From Anaerocolumna cellulosilytica (GTDB lineage: Bacteria; Bacillota; Clostridia; Lachnospirales; Lachnospiraceae), in NCBI RefSeq assembly GCF_014218335.1, contig NZ_AP023367.1, positions 2,915,501 to 2,979,500 on the forward strand: a DNA stretch of 64,000 nucleotides, read 5' to 3'. Position numbers and translations under genes: made by a program. Of this stretch, positions 18,681 to 27,520 are shown one piece after another. Below the pieces are notes generated by a model, which was not told the origin of the DNA, ran no database searches, and worked only from the letters and a program-made list of their open reading frames with translations. Numbering within the stretch: position 1 is the first letter of the stretch; every line of letters begins with the position of its first letter.

Positions 18681-18740
18681 TTCTCTTTATACTAATAATA
18701 AGTTTCATGCAGCTGAATTTAATCTGAGTCGGTTAAGTTA

Positions 18741-19895
18741 CTATTTATTCTTACAATTAAATCTCATATTCTTATTAACTTTTTGATAAAATAATCTGCT
18801 AAATCTCAGTGCAGAATCAAAATTATTATAGTAGTCCCAATAAGCCCACTTGGGAAATGTATCTTCAGAATATAAACGACGATTTTCCGGTATATCAATT
18901 ATATTTGTATCCTTTATGTATACGAAATAATTCACCCTATGGTTTTCATCTTCTGCCTTAAGTAATTGTTTGTAATCCTTTCTTATCGTAGAGCCGCTGA
19001 CTCCCTCCTCATAAATACCAACATTTAAAATACACTTTGGAAATGCATGCAAAACCTTAATCATTGCATCTGTTGACATATTAGAATCAATTTCAACACT
19101 CATATCAATATCATAAAACTGACCTGTAAAGTCATAATTTTCTTCTGACATTATTAACATGCTTGCCTTTTCAAAATTGTTTTCAATCTTACCTAATAAA
19201 TGCATCAATGTATCATTCGACATCTTAACAGGAGGGCGATGATAAATATTATATAGCTCATTATGTTTAGATCCCATACAATTATTACAGCCCTGGTGCC
19301 TAGTCGTACAGCCTCCCTTTGAAGTAATTATCATTGGTAAGTTATATTGATCGTTGTATTCATATAATCTCAAATAGTTTTTGTCTTCCATATAGTAATC
19401 AGAAGTTCTGCTGACATACTTTAGATAAGAAGGAAACCAATCCAGATTAAATTCAAGATTTTTAAAATCATCTTCAGTAAACTTATACGTTACTGAATTA
19501 CGAAAAGTACGACTGACTAAATTAGGTATTTTTTTTATATGGACATCATTTAGTAAATAATCAATCGGTAACTCATTATCTCCCTGAATGTAGTAATCTA
19601 CATCTGAACGCTTAAAGATTTCTTCATATTTTAAAGCCGAATAAAGTCCCCCAAAAAGAATGCTTGCATTTTTATTCTTTTCTTTAATATAATCAACAAT
19701 TAGAAAAAATTCGTATAACTGAATAAACCAATTCAGTTCAACAATGAAAAAATCATATTCCTTAACGTATTCTTCATTAAGTTCAAAACTATATATTCCT
19801 TTTATCTTTTCCTTGTTTTTACTAAACAACCAACAAGATGGGGCTGAAAAAGAATAATTGTGCATTGTAATTGGGTAAACTACTAATGCTTTCAT
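18741..19895 (-). CDS. B12-binding/radical SAM-like protein with unusual cysteine spacing
   Basis: Protein of 384 residues. The first 130 resemble a cobalamin-binding Rossmann domain (LFGGLYSALKYEEIF, YYIQGDNELPIDYLL). The segment ITSKGGCTTRHQGCNNCMGS then occupies the place of the Fe-S loop of B12/radical SAM proteins, where a GCxxxCxxCGGS form is usual. Here the spacing is C196-x6-C203-x2-C206, so either a non-canonical cluster loop or an altered enzyme. The remainder (SMLIMSEENYDFTG and following) would be the barrel. It has AGGAGG nine bases before the ATG. It is the last apparently intact gene of the cluster. The reaction is unknown. Confidence 0.68.
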   Translation of the reverse strand: MKALVVYPITMHNYSFSAPSCWLFSKNKEKIKGIYSFELNEEYVKEYDFFIVELNWFIQLYEFFLIVDYIKEKNKNASILFGGLYSALKYEEIFKRSDVDYYIQGDNELPIDYLLNDVHIKKIPNLVSRTFRNSVTYKFTEDDFKNLEFNLDWFPSYLKYVSRTSDYYMEDKNYLRLYEYNDQYNLPMIITSKGGCTTRHQGCNNCMGSKHNELYNIYHRPPVKMSNDTLMHLLGKIENNFEKASMLIMSEENYDFTGQFYDIDMSVEIDSNMSTDAMIKVLHAFPKCILNVGIYEEGVSGSTIRKDYKQLLKAEDENHRVNYFVYIKDTNIIDIPENRRLYSEDTFPKWAYWDYYNNFDSALRFSRLFYQKVNKNMRFNCKNK

Positions 19896-19939
19896 CCGGT
19901 TTCCTCCTTTTAATTATAATAAACATCAAATATCTCACA

Positions 19940-21025
19940 TTATATAGCAGTTGCATATAATACAATGCTGTGAGCAACTGGTGTTTTTTGAGCTAAATAA
20001 ATTCTGTATTCAGGAACAATCGATTTGAGCCATAATGGAATCTGAATAATATCCTGATATTTATGATAAGCGCAAATTGCTAATTTAGGTTTAAATGTCT
20101 TAATCGTATTTATACCACCTTTTAAGGCTCTCAGCTCTGCACCTTCAATATCCATTTTAATAAAATCAACAGACTGCAACTTATTTTCCTCTACAAACGA
20201 ATCCATCGTGATGACTTCAATATACATTTCTCCCTCTGAAGTAATACATTTTGATGCATCTCCACTTTCAATAATCCCCAATTTAGTGCTTTCATCCCAC
20301 AGCCCTTTCTTCACTACTTGAATCGTAGTATCGAAACCATTGTTATAGATGTTATTTTCTAAGAACGACACATGTGATGGCATTATTTCGAACGAATATA
20401 CCTTTCCTGACTCGCCAACCTTTTTTGCAAACCAAATAGAAGTCTCACCTTTATATGCCCCAATATCTAAAACAATATCATTTTTTTGTGGTTCACATCT
20501 ATCTTCTAATAAATAGGTTTCACATATCCAGGTTTCAGAAATAAGATAGAGTTCTGTATTTAACAGATAATCTTCTATACAATACATTTCACCATTTTTT
20601 TTGATTTTTGATGCAGCAATTTTACCCAGCTCAATTCTGCTATGATTTGTAGGATAAGGATACATCCCTTCTACTATTGTAACACTTTGAATTATGGTTA
20701 ACGCTATTTTAAATTTTATATACCAGTCTAATACTAATTTTGATTCTTCATCTTCTAATCGTTCATATACAAGTATTAAATCTGAAACAAGAGACTCTTC
20801 TATATAGACTTCTCCAGTCTCTTTCCATTCCAAAAAAGATTTTGATATATTATCATAAAACAATTTGTCTTCTTCATAAAAAGGAATTATATCTGACAAT
20901 TGTTTTTTTATCTTTATCAAATCTGTTGATTGTTCTTTATCCAAACAATCCAAAAACACATTTTTGTATTGTTCACTAATCCGAGATCTGCACATTTTCC
21001 CCATCCTTTCAAGATAGTCAGCCAC
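19940..21025 (-). CDS. FkbM-family SAM-dependent methyltransferase
   Basis: Protein of 361 residues. The C-terminal half (from about 185) is an FkbM-type methyltransferase, with the SAM-binding motif DIVLDIGAYKGETSIWFAKKV, then VYSFEIMPSH and the family motif VDFIKMDIEGAELRALKGG. Such enzymes usually O-methylate small molecules or sugars. The N-terminal 180 residues are helical and unrecognised. The GTG at 21025 shares one base with the stop codon of the DUF362 gene (TAGTG), suggesting translational coupling; an ATG seven codons later (21004) follows GAAAGG and is an alternative. Likely a tailoring enzyme. Confidence 0.83.
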   Translation of the reverse strand: MADYLERMGKMCRSRISEQYKNVFLDCLDKEQSTDLIKIKKQLSDIIPFYEEDKLFYDNISKSFLEWKETGEVYIEESLVSDLILVYERLEDEESKLVLDWYIKFKIALTIIQSVTIVEGMYPYPTNHSRIELGKIAASKIKKNGEMYCIEDYLLNTELYLISETWICETYLLEDRCEPQKNDIVLDIGAYKGETSIWFAKKVGESGKVYSFEIMPSHVSFLENNIYNNGFDTTIQVVKKGLWDESTKLGIIESGDASKCITSEGEMYIEVITMDSFVEENKLQSVDFIKMDIEGAELRALKGGINTIKTFKPKLAICAYHKYQDIIQIPLWLKSIVPEYRIYLAQKTPVAHSIVLYATAI

Positions 21026-22137
21026 TATACATTTATTTTATGATTACTACTCAAATCCCAATAATGAAACTTCTCAATTTTTACTGCCTTTTCCGGACAT
21101 AATTCATGACAGCAATAACATTTTATACAAGACTCAAGTTGAATAGAAGGTTTTTTATTGATCATCTTAATTATTTGCGCAGGACAAACCTTGCTACATA
21201 TTCCACATCCTATACAAAGGGAATAATTAATAACTGGAACCGTATCTGTCTTATTGATTGTATCTGGAAGTATGAATGGCTTAATTTCCAAATCCTCGAA
21301 TGTTAAATCCATCATATCTATATCCTTAATGCTTCCAGTTATTAGTCCTCTTTTTATAGAGGATGAAATAGTAGGAACCTCAAAGGGATCAAATCCAACA
21401 ATTGTTGTTGCTGCCAAATCCACTATGTAAGGATTTTCAGATGCCATGACCAATCCCATATGTCTGACAATACCTGCTGAAGGACCATTCCCTTCCATAC
21501 AATCAATCGCATCAATAATTGATAGTGTAGGTTTTACATACTCGCAAATATCAACCAAATGTTCACCAAAAGTCCTTGCATCTTTCAACTTGTAATGGTA
21601 TTTCATCTTAATAATACCAGGAATCGTACCAAAAAGGTTTTTAACAGCACCTGTATACATCATCATCGCATGAGTCTTCAATTTAGCTGCGGATACTATT
21701 AAGTCAGCATCATATGCATACCTTGCCAAAGTCATTTTTTTCAAACATACGGATTCAACACTTTCCACATCAATAATGGATGTATCAAAATTTAAATTAC
21801 AACCTGTTTCATCAGCAACTTTTGACATTCCCGTTTCGTCATATACCGTTTTTAATATTTGTTTTGTAAAACCATGAGGAGCACCTGGGCTATCCGCGAT
21901 TGTAACTGCACAATGAAACGACTGAAAATATCTTACAATTGCCTTAACAACATTTGGATGTGTCGTTATTGCTTTCTCCGGTGTTTGATTGCTTACTAGA
22001 TTTGCTTTTACTACTACTTTCATCTCTTGTTTTATCTTTTGCTTTAATTCTGGTATTCTTTCCAAACAGTGAAAGATAGCATCTTCTACTCTCTGGTATT
22101 CATAGTTTTCGCATTTTGTTACGCATACTTTATGCAT
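21025..22137 (-). CDS. DUF362 protein with C-terminal two-[4Fe-4S] ferredoxin domain
   Basis: Protein of 370 residues. Residues 1 to about 290 are a DUF362 domain (VVVKANLVSNQTPEKAITTHP, DLIVSAAKLKTHAMMM, YTGAVKNLFGTIPG). The C-terminus has two cluster motifs, CIGCGICSKVCP and CIKCYCCHELCP, for two [4Fe-4S] clusters. DUF362-ferredoxin proteins are common in anaerobes but their reaction is not settled. Here it lies between EtfBA and a methyltransferase, so it may pass electrons between ferredoxin and the flavoprotein for a reductive tailoring step. That role is inferred from context only. Confidence 0.88.
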   Translation of the reverse strand: MHKVCVTKCENYEYQRVEDAIFHCLERIPELKQKIKQEMKVVVKANLVSNQTPEKAITTHPNVVKAIVRYFQSFHCAVTIADSPGAPHGFTKQILKTVYDETGMSKVADETGCNLNFDTSIIDVESVESVCLKKMTLARYAYDADLIVSAAKLKTHAMMMYTGAVKNLFGTIPGIIKMKYHYKLKDARTFGEHLVDICEYVKPTLSIIDAIDCMEGNGPSAGIVRHMGLVMASENPYIVDLAATTIVGFDPFEVPTISSSIKRGLITGSIKDIDMMDLTFEDLEIKPFILPDTINKTDTVPVINYSLCIGCGICSKVCPAQIIKMINKKPSIQLESCIKCYCCHELCPEKAVKIEKFHYWDLSSNHKINV

Positions 22138-22157
22138 ATCGTTCTCCTCTAGTTAAT

Positions 22158-24020
22158 TTATGTATCACTTATATTTATTTCTTTCATTAAAATGGGGATA
22201 AATTCTGCAGCATCAGCAACGATTCCATAATCAGCCGTTCCAAATATTGGGGCATGTCTATCCTTATTAATTGCTATTATTTTTTTCGAATTTGCCATAC
22301 CGACAATGTGCTGAATTGCTCCTGAAATCCCAATCGCTAGATACGTTTGTGGAACTACAGTTTTACCGGTTTGTCCAATCTGATGGTTATAATCTACCCA
22401 ACCTAAATCAACTAAAGCTCTCGTTGCACCAATTGCTCCACCCATTTTTTTTGCTAATTCTTCTACGAGGTGTATATTTTCAACAGTTCCAATCCCTTTT
22501 CCCATTGACACTATAATATTTGCTTGATTCAAATTAGTTTGTCTACCTTCTTCAAAAAAAGTCTTTAAGATTTTAGATTTAGTAAGATGTAGAATCTCAA
22601 CATTATTCATAATAATTTTTCCTGGCTTTATTTGCTTCTTAATGATATCTTTCATTACATTCGGCCTTACAGTTGCCATTTGGGGTCTTGCATGCGGACA
22701 AACAATCGTGGCTACTAAATTACCGCCAAATGCAGGTCTCGTTTGAAGAAGATATCTTTTTTCTCTATCAATATCCAATTTTGTACAATCTGCTGTTAAT
22801 CCAGTATTTAATGCAGACGCTACCCGTGAAGCTAAGGATTTGCCATACGTGGACGCCCCGAAAAGCATAATTTCTGGTTTGTATTTTTCTATTGTCTTTA
22901 TCAGTATATCAGCATATATTTCTTCATGTAAAACCTTTAATTTTATATTATCTGTCATATATACAATGTCTGCTCCATGCTCTGCTAAAAAAAGTGCATC
23001 TTTAGAAATATTCTCTCCTAAAAGGATTACGCTCAATGGAACACCAAGAGACTCTGCCAGCCTCTTTCCTGTACCTAAGAGTTCAATACTTACACTTGAC
23101 AAATACTTGTTTTCATACTCAACAAACAGGCATACTCCTCTATATTGTGAAGAAGAAGTATCATCATATATGTAACTGCGCGTATCCAGTGAAATAGTTT
23201 TATTAAAAGACTCTTTTTCCAGATTTTTTTTATCTGTGTCCTTGTTATCTTTCATTATATAATTTAATAGTCTTTTTGCTTGCTCTACATATGAACCTTC
23301 CAAAATATTACATTTATTTCGCATATCAGGCACGAACGTTTTAACTACTTTAGTCGGTGAACCTGTTAATCCACAAAAATTTTTGTTCACCTCAATTTTA
23401 TCTGCATTCCAAATATGCACGGGTATATTTTTTGCACGTAATTTATCCTTGATTCGTGGAATCCTAGGTTCGTTAATCCCTTTTACAACTGTAATTAATG
23501 CTGGCAAAGATGTCTCAATCATCTCATACCCAAAATCTGTAACCCGCTTACACCTTATTCTATTTGTCGATATATGTTCAATATCAAAAACACATGTGAT
23601 GTGCGGAATTGATAACTTTTGAGCAAGTTCAGGCCCAACTTGAGCGGTATCACCATCTATCGACTGCCTACCACAAATAATTAAATCAAATTTGCTAAGA
23701 TGTTCTATTCCTTTTGATAATACATAGGATGTAGCAAGCGTATCAGACCCAGCAAAGACTTTATCATTTAAGAGAACTGCATCATCTGCCCCCATGGCTA
23801 AAGCCTCTCTTAAAATTGATTCAGTAGATTTAACTCCCATACTTATAACCGTGACGCTCCCACCTATTTCTTCTTTTATTCTTAGACCAGCTTCAACTGC
23901 ATAAGCATCAAAAGGATTAAACTTTGATTTGTTTCCCTCTCTTATAATTGTATTTGTTTCTACATTAATTCTCATACTGGCAGATTCAGGCACAGCCTTA
24001 ACACAAACTATTATTTCCAG
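22158..24020 (-). CDS. Fused electron transfer flavoprotein, beta-alpha (EtfBA), CTG start
   Basis: Single chain of about 620 residues joining EtfB (about 1-250) to EtfA (about 285-620). The beta part shows NPFDAYAVEAGLRIKEE, ALAMGADDAVLL and GRQSIDGDTAQVGPELA. The alpha part ends with the FAD-binding segments GRQTNLNQANIIVSMGKGIG, GQTGKTVVPQTYLAIGISGA and DYGIVADAAEFIPIL. The first GTG (23993) would remove the strand 1 motif. Reading upstream gives EIIVCVKAVPESA, the normal EtfB N-terminus, beginning at CTG (24020) with AAGGAGG 8 bases before it and no ATG, GTG or TTG in frame. It should carry electrons to or from a partner dehydrogenase, perhaps the FAD oxidase or the DUF362 protein in this cluster. 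Confidence 0.9.
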   Translation of the reverse strand: MEIIVCVKAVPESASMRINVETNTIIREGNKSKFNPFDAYAVEAGLRIKEEIGGSVTVISMGVKSTESILREALAMGADDAVLLNDKVFAGSDTLATSYVLSKGIEHLSKFDLIICGRQSIDGDTAQVGPELAQKLSIPHITCVFDIEHISTNRIRCKRVTDFGYEMIETSLPALITVVKGINEPRIPRIKDKLRAKNIPVHIWNADKIEVNKNFCGLTGSPTKVVKTFVPDMRNKCNILEGSYVEQAKRLLNYIMKDNKDTDKKNLEKESFNKTISLDTRSYIYDDTSSSQYRGVCLFVEYENKYLSSVSIELLGTGKRLAESLGVPLSVILLGENISKDALFLAEHGADIVYMTDNIKLKVLHEEIYADILIKTIEKYKPEIMLFGASTYGKSLASRVASALNTGLTADCTKLDIDREKRYLLQTRPAFGGNLVATIVCPHARPQMATVRPNVMKDIIKKQIKPGKIIMNNVEILHLTKSKILKTFFEEGRQTNLNQANIIVSMGKGIGTVENIHLVEELAKKMGGAIGATRALVDLGWVDYNHQIGQTGKTVVPQTYLAIGISGAIQHIVGMANSKKIIAINKDRHAPIFGTADYGIVADAAEFIPILMKEINISDT

Positions 24021-24045
24021 TATATATCCCTCCTTAGAAAATCAA

Positions 24046-25224
24046 CTACATACAGGCTGTACTAAGTATTATATCCACGCATTGTTCAGTCCCACCATAT
24101 TTACTTAGTGTTTGAGAAAGCTCTCTGCATCTAAATCTGTAGTCGCCGTTCATTACTTCCTCTATAACTGAATTTAGTCGAGTCGGACGAAAAGCATGCA
24201 CTGGTAATTTCTTTGATGCTCCCAGTTCTGCAAGCTTAGATGAGTTATAATCCCTCTCATAATGTTGTCCAGGAATTGTTATACTTGGCACACCATGCAA
24301 CAACGAAGTCAACATTGTATCCTGTCCTCCGTGAAAAATAATTAAGCTTGTATCTTTAATAATTGCTGGCACAGATACATATCTCTCAAATTTGACGTTA
24401 GGCAAATTAGTCGGTAAAGATTTGAGTTGGTAGTGGTAACCACAGCCACAAATCACTCTAAAAGGTTTATCCTTAAATGTTTCTGTTATGACCTCACTAT
24501 ACAATACAGGGGATAAAGCACTGACACTTAGGTATATAAATATCTGTGGTAGTTTCAGCCAATTATCATACCAATTAGGCAAAGTGGAGTTGTCATTTTC
24601 AATATCTAATATATATCCCACAAATTTAATAGCTTCAATGTTTTTCATTTCTGGCTCTAATTCCGGCAAAGTCGGTGCAAGTTTTACATCTGCTCTCATG
24701 TAAAACAATTCTGTTAAATTATTAATCTCTTTCTGATTGTATTTTACTAATTGATTGTTATAAGCACGAATACTCCGTCCTGATTCTTTACTATTAAGTG
24801 GATGTTCAGGATTACAAGGCCAACTAGCAATCATTACTGTAGGGATAGAGGCAATCCTTGCCGATATGCTTGCGGTAGGTCTAGCTTCTGCGAAAATGAC
24901 ATCCGGCTTAAAGTCTCGTATTGCAGCTAACTCTGCCTTTATAGACTGTTCTATATATTCCTCATCTGTCATACCAGTCCATTCAATGAAATCAACTAAA
25001 TTATTAATTGTCTGTTCCTTTCCTGTAGGGATAGGTGCCTGATATTCGTACACTTTAAATCCCTGTTTACGAATAAAGTCACCCAAACTCCCTCCCATAA
25101 CGAAGCAGACTTTACATCCCCGTTTCACCAGCGCCCTAGCAATTCCTATAGATTTTGTTACTGATCCGATAGAGCCTGAGTTGGGCGGACTTGGTAAAAT
25201 CATTATTCTTCTCTCTCTCTCCAT
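24046..25224 (-). CDS. MGT/UDP-type glycosyltransferase
   Basis: Protein of 392 residues with the GT-B fold of GT1-like enzymes that glycosylate natural products. The N-terminal half has PSPPNSGSIGSVTKSIGIAR for acceptor binding. The C-terminal nucleotide-sugar region has LIIFHGGQDTMLTSLLHGVP followed by IPGQHYERDYNSSKLAELG, matching the donor-binding motif in which HGG, the small-residue loop and the D/Q pair bind the sugar nucleotide. The start has AGGAG nine bases upstream. No deoxysugar genes are close except a degenerate epimerase and an aminotransferase, so the donor is unknown. Confidence 0.85.
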   Translation of the reverse strand: MERERRIMILPSPPNSGSIGSVTKSIGIARALVKRGCKVCFVMGGSLGDFIRKQGFKVYEYQAPIPTGKEQTINNLVDFIEWTGMTDEEYIEQSIKAELAAIRDFKPDVIFAEARPTASISARIASIPTVMIASWPCNPEHPLNSKESGRSIRAYNNQLVKYNQKEINNLTELFYMRADVKLAPTLPELEPEMKNIEAIKFVGYILDIENDNSTLPNWYDNWLKLPQIFIYLSVSALSPVLYSEVITETFKDKPFRVICGCGYHYQLKSLPTNLPNVKFERYVSVPAIIKDTSLIIFHGGQDTMLTSLLHGVPSITIPGQHYERDYNSSKLAELGASKKLPVHAFRPTRLNSVIEEVMNGDYRFRCRELSQTLSKYGGTEQCVDIILSTACM

Positions 25225-25267
25225 TAAGTCATTCTCCTATTAATCTAAAAGTAACTAGTATTCATGT

Positions 25268-26689
25268 TTATATATATTTTATGGTCTGATTAGTTTCATA
25301 GCTGCTCTTATCTACTATTTTTCTTATGTAGCGCCGTAACTTAGAATCGTCCTTTTTACCTTGTAAGGAGAAGTACATATCCAATGTATCATCAGATATA
25401 CCCCAAAAATCTTTCATAATTAATGATGTATGTATGAAACTTTCTTCCCCATCCTTATAAATGCCAAAATCATTTAGTTTATCCTTAACTTGTTCATGAA
25501 GTTCTGTTCCTAAATATGGTACACAAATATTAATTACATAATTATCTGCATTAATTTTATAAAAGAACTCCCACATGTTTTTATAATCCTCATCTGTAAA
25601 TCCGGGGCATCCCAATAATACATATGCAGTTCTTTCAATACCGTATTCAGAAGCGATATGAAAAGCATGTTCAACCTCTTTTAAACTGATACCTTTCTTA
25701 ACTGCATTCAACATTTCCTGATCTGCCATCTCTACACCAAATTTTAAATGTCTGCATCCGGAATCTTTCATCATTTTTACAATCTCTTCTTTTGTTAGAG
25801 TATCCACTCTTGCTTCAGCCCACCAATTAAAATCCTGATAATCATTTTTTACATTTTTTAGCCGTTGTAACATTTCAACCGTTCGTGTATCTGCTCCCGG
25901 AACAAAATTCATATCTGAAAAGTAGAATCCTTTTAACCCAATTGTCTCAATTCGATATCTAAGTTCCCTTACAAACCGCTCCGGTGACATAGAGGACACA
26001 TTAAATCCTCTCATTCCCGGCTGATGACAAAATGCACATCGGTTCGGGCACCCTCTCATCGACATAATATAATCCCAATCCTCTTTCTGAGGTTTATAAT
26101 AAAGATAGTCACCTGTCAATATTGGCAAGTCATCAAGATTCTTACACCACTCGATAGGTACCTCGCCTCTTAGATTATTTTCCACAATTTTAATGGCTGC
26201 TGCTTCTCCTTCTCCACTTATAACAACATCCAAGCTTTCAAGTTCATGCTCTTTTGCATGTTTTAATAGATGTCCATAGCCGATACAAACTATATCCGAT
26301 CTTAATTCATTCTTTATTTTTTTTGCAAGAAATGCACATGATTGTGTGCTTCCTATTTCTACTGTAGGCATTAATACATCACCTGCACTCAGAAAAACAA
26401 AATCCGGTTTAAAATCTGACAATATCTTAATAATCTCGTCATATGATACATGTCCATTTTTATATCTTTCATTAAACAACCAACTATTTAACGTCATACT
26501 TAGTCTTTCTGCATAATCAACAGTATTGTCAATGTAATCCCCATTAATAAAAATAACCTCATGTCCTCGCCGATATAAAATTTCAGCAATATAGTGCATA
26601 GCCGGAGCTAATCGGTTATTCTTCGATTCAATTAATCTGTAAAATGGCGGCACAACACACGCAACTCGTTTTCTCTCATTATTATTCAT
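25268..26689 (-). CDS. Cobalamin-binding radical SAM enzyme
   Basis: Protein of 473 residues. An N-terminal B12-binding-like domain (about 1-175, with VCIGYGHLLKHAKE and VVISGEGEAAAI) precedes a radical SAM barrel with canonical cysteines C214, C218 and C221 (RGCPNRCAFCHQPG). The SAM-contact region LKFGVEMADQEMLNAV is also visible. Class B family members methylate unreactive carbons or phosphorus, and others rearrange carbon skeletons. It lies between the glycosyltransferase and the first 233-residue unknown. Substrate unknown. Confidence 0.9.
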   Translation of the reverse strand: MNNNERKRVACVVPPFYRLIESKNNRLAPAMHYIAEILYRRGHEVIFINGDYIDNTVDYAERLSMTLNSWLFNERYKNGHVSYDEIIKILSDFKPDFVFLSAGDVLMPTVEIGSTQSCAFLAKKIKNELRSDIVCIGYGHLLKHAKEHELESLDVVISGEGEAAAIKIVENNLRGEVPIEWCKNLDDLPILTGDYLYYKPQKEDWDYIMSMRGCPNRCAFCHQPGMRGFNVSSMSPERFVRELRYRIETIGLKGFYFSDMNFVPGADTRTVEMLQRLKNVKNDYQDFNWWAEARVDTLTKEEIVKMMKDSGCRHLKFGVEMADQEMLNAVKKGISLKEVEHAFHIASEYGIERTAYVLLGCPGFTDEDYKNMWEFFYKINADNYVINICVPYLGTELHEQVKDKLNDFGIYKDGEESFIHTSLIMKDFWGISDDTLDMYFSLQGKKDDSKLRRYIRKIVDKSSYETNQTIKYI

Positions 26690-26776
26690 TACCTTACCCC
26701 TTTCAAGTACGAAAAATAATACTATTTTACATTATCTCTCCCCTTTTTATATTGTAATAAGGAGGTACTGTCTACA

Positions 26777-27469
26777 TCAACCTAAATGTCTTTCTGGATG
26801 GATTCCATACCTTGCACCCAAATAGCTTGCAGAAAACTGGGGCATCCAGCCATGCACATTCAACGTATGAAATCTATCAAATCCTGCCATCAACATGCCG
26901 GAACGATCATATCTGCCTCTGGGCAGCCATATCCAGTACTCTGAATCTGGGGTTTTTCCGGTCAAATATCTCATACGCCCAATAAAAACAAGATATCTCT
27001 CAATGCTAAAGGGAAGCATATTCTCATCTTCACATTTACGCATTACTTCAATTCCAGTTGATTTCATATCAATTGGTGTCATGGACATGCTTGTTCTAAA
27101 CCAACAATCCTCTGTTTCCGTTGCTAGTGATACAACTGGATCGTGCAGTGCCCATGTATCCAATCGAAACAATTTTCCTAATAGTTCGCGTGTGATTCCG
27201 TTGGGAACACATAAAATAACTTCCTGCTTTTCATTGGCGTCTTGTATTTCTTCTTTTGTAAATGGGCAAGAAGAAAGAGAGAATTTTTCTCCTGTAATCT
27301 GTTCAATACCCATATTCTTATACCACTCTTCCATTTCATAATGTACATAATCCGGATCATTGAAATCATTATAATTCTTAACAAACTGTTTAAGATCCAT
27401 TGGCTTTAATATATTGCTATCCAATAACTCTCCTATTAAATTTAAAACTCTTTCTCTTGTATTAATCAT
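26777..27469 (-). CDS. Unrecognised 230-residue protein, first copy of a cluster-specific pair
   Basis: I do not recognise this family. It is clearly paralogous to the protein at 50862-51554, over the whole length. Shared blocks are DPDYVHYEMEEWYKNMGIE near the N-terminus, ILCVPNGIT, LDTWALHDP, TETEDCWFRT, RYLVFIGRMRYLTGKTPDS, GRYDRSGMLMAGFD and VHGWMPQFSASYLGARYGIHP at the C-terminus. The high Trp, Tyr, Arg and His content of the C-terminal half suggests a ligand-binding or catalytic pocket, but there is no known motif. The ATG at 27469 follows AAAGGTG by six bases. The next gene upstream encodes a FAD oxidase. Confidence 0.85.
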   Translation of the reverse strand: MINTRERVLNLIGELLDSNILKPMDLKQFVKNYNDFNDPDYVHYEMEEWYKNMGIEQITGEKFSLSSCPFTKEEIQDANEKQEVILCVPNGITRELLGKLFRLDTWALHDPVVSLATETEDCWFRTSMSMTPIDMKSTGIEVMRKCEDENMLPFSIERYLVFIGRMRYLTGKTPDSEYWIWLPRGRYDRSGMLMAGFDRFHTLNVHGWMPQFSASYLGARYGIHPERHLG

Positions 27470-27520
27470 GTTTATCACCTTTTCTTTTTATATGTACTCA
27501 ATTTCATATAGTAGAAATAT

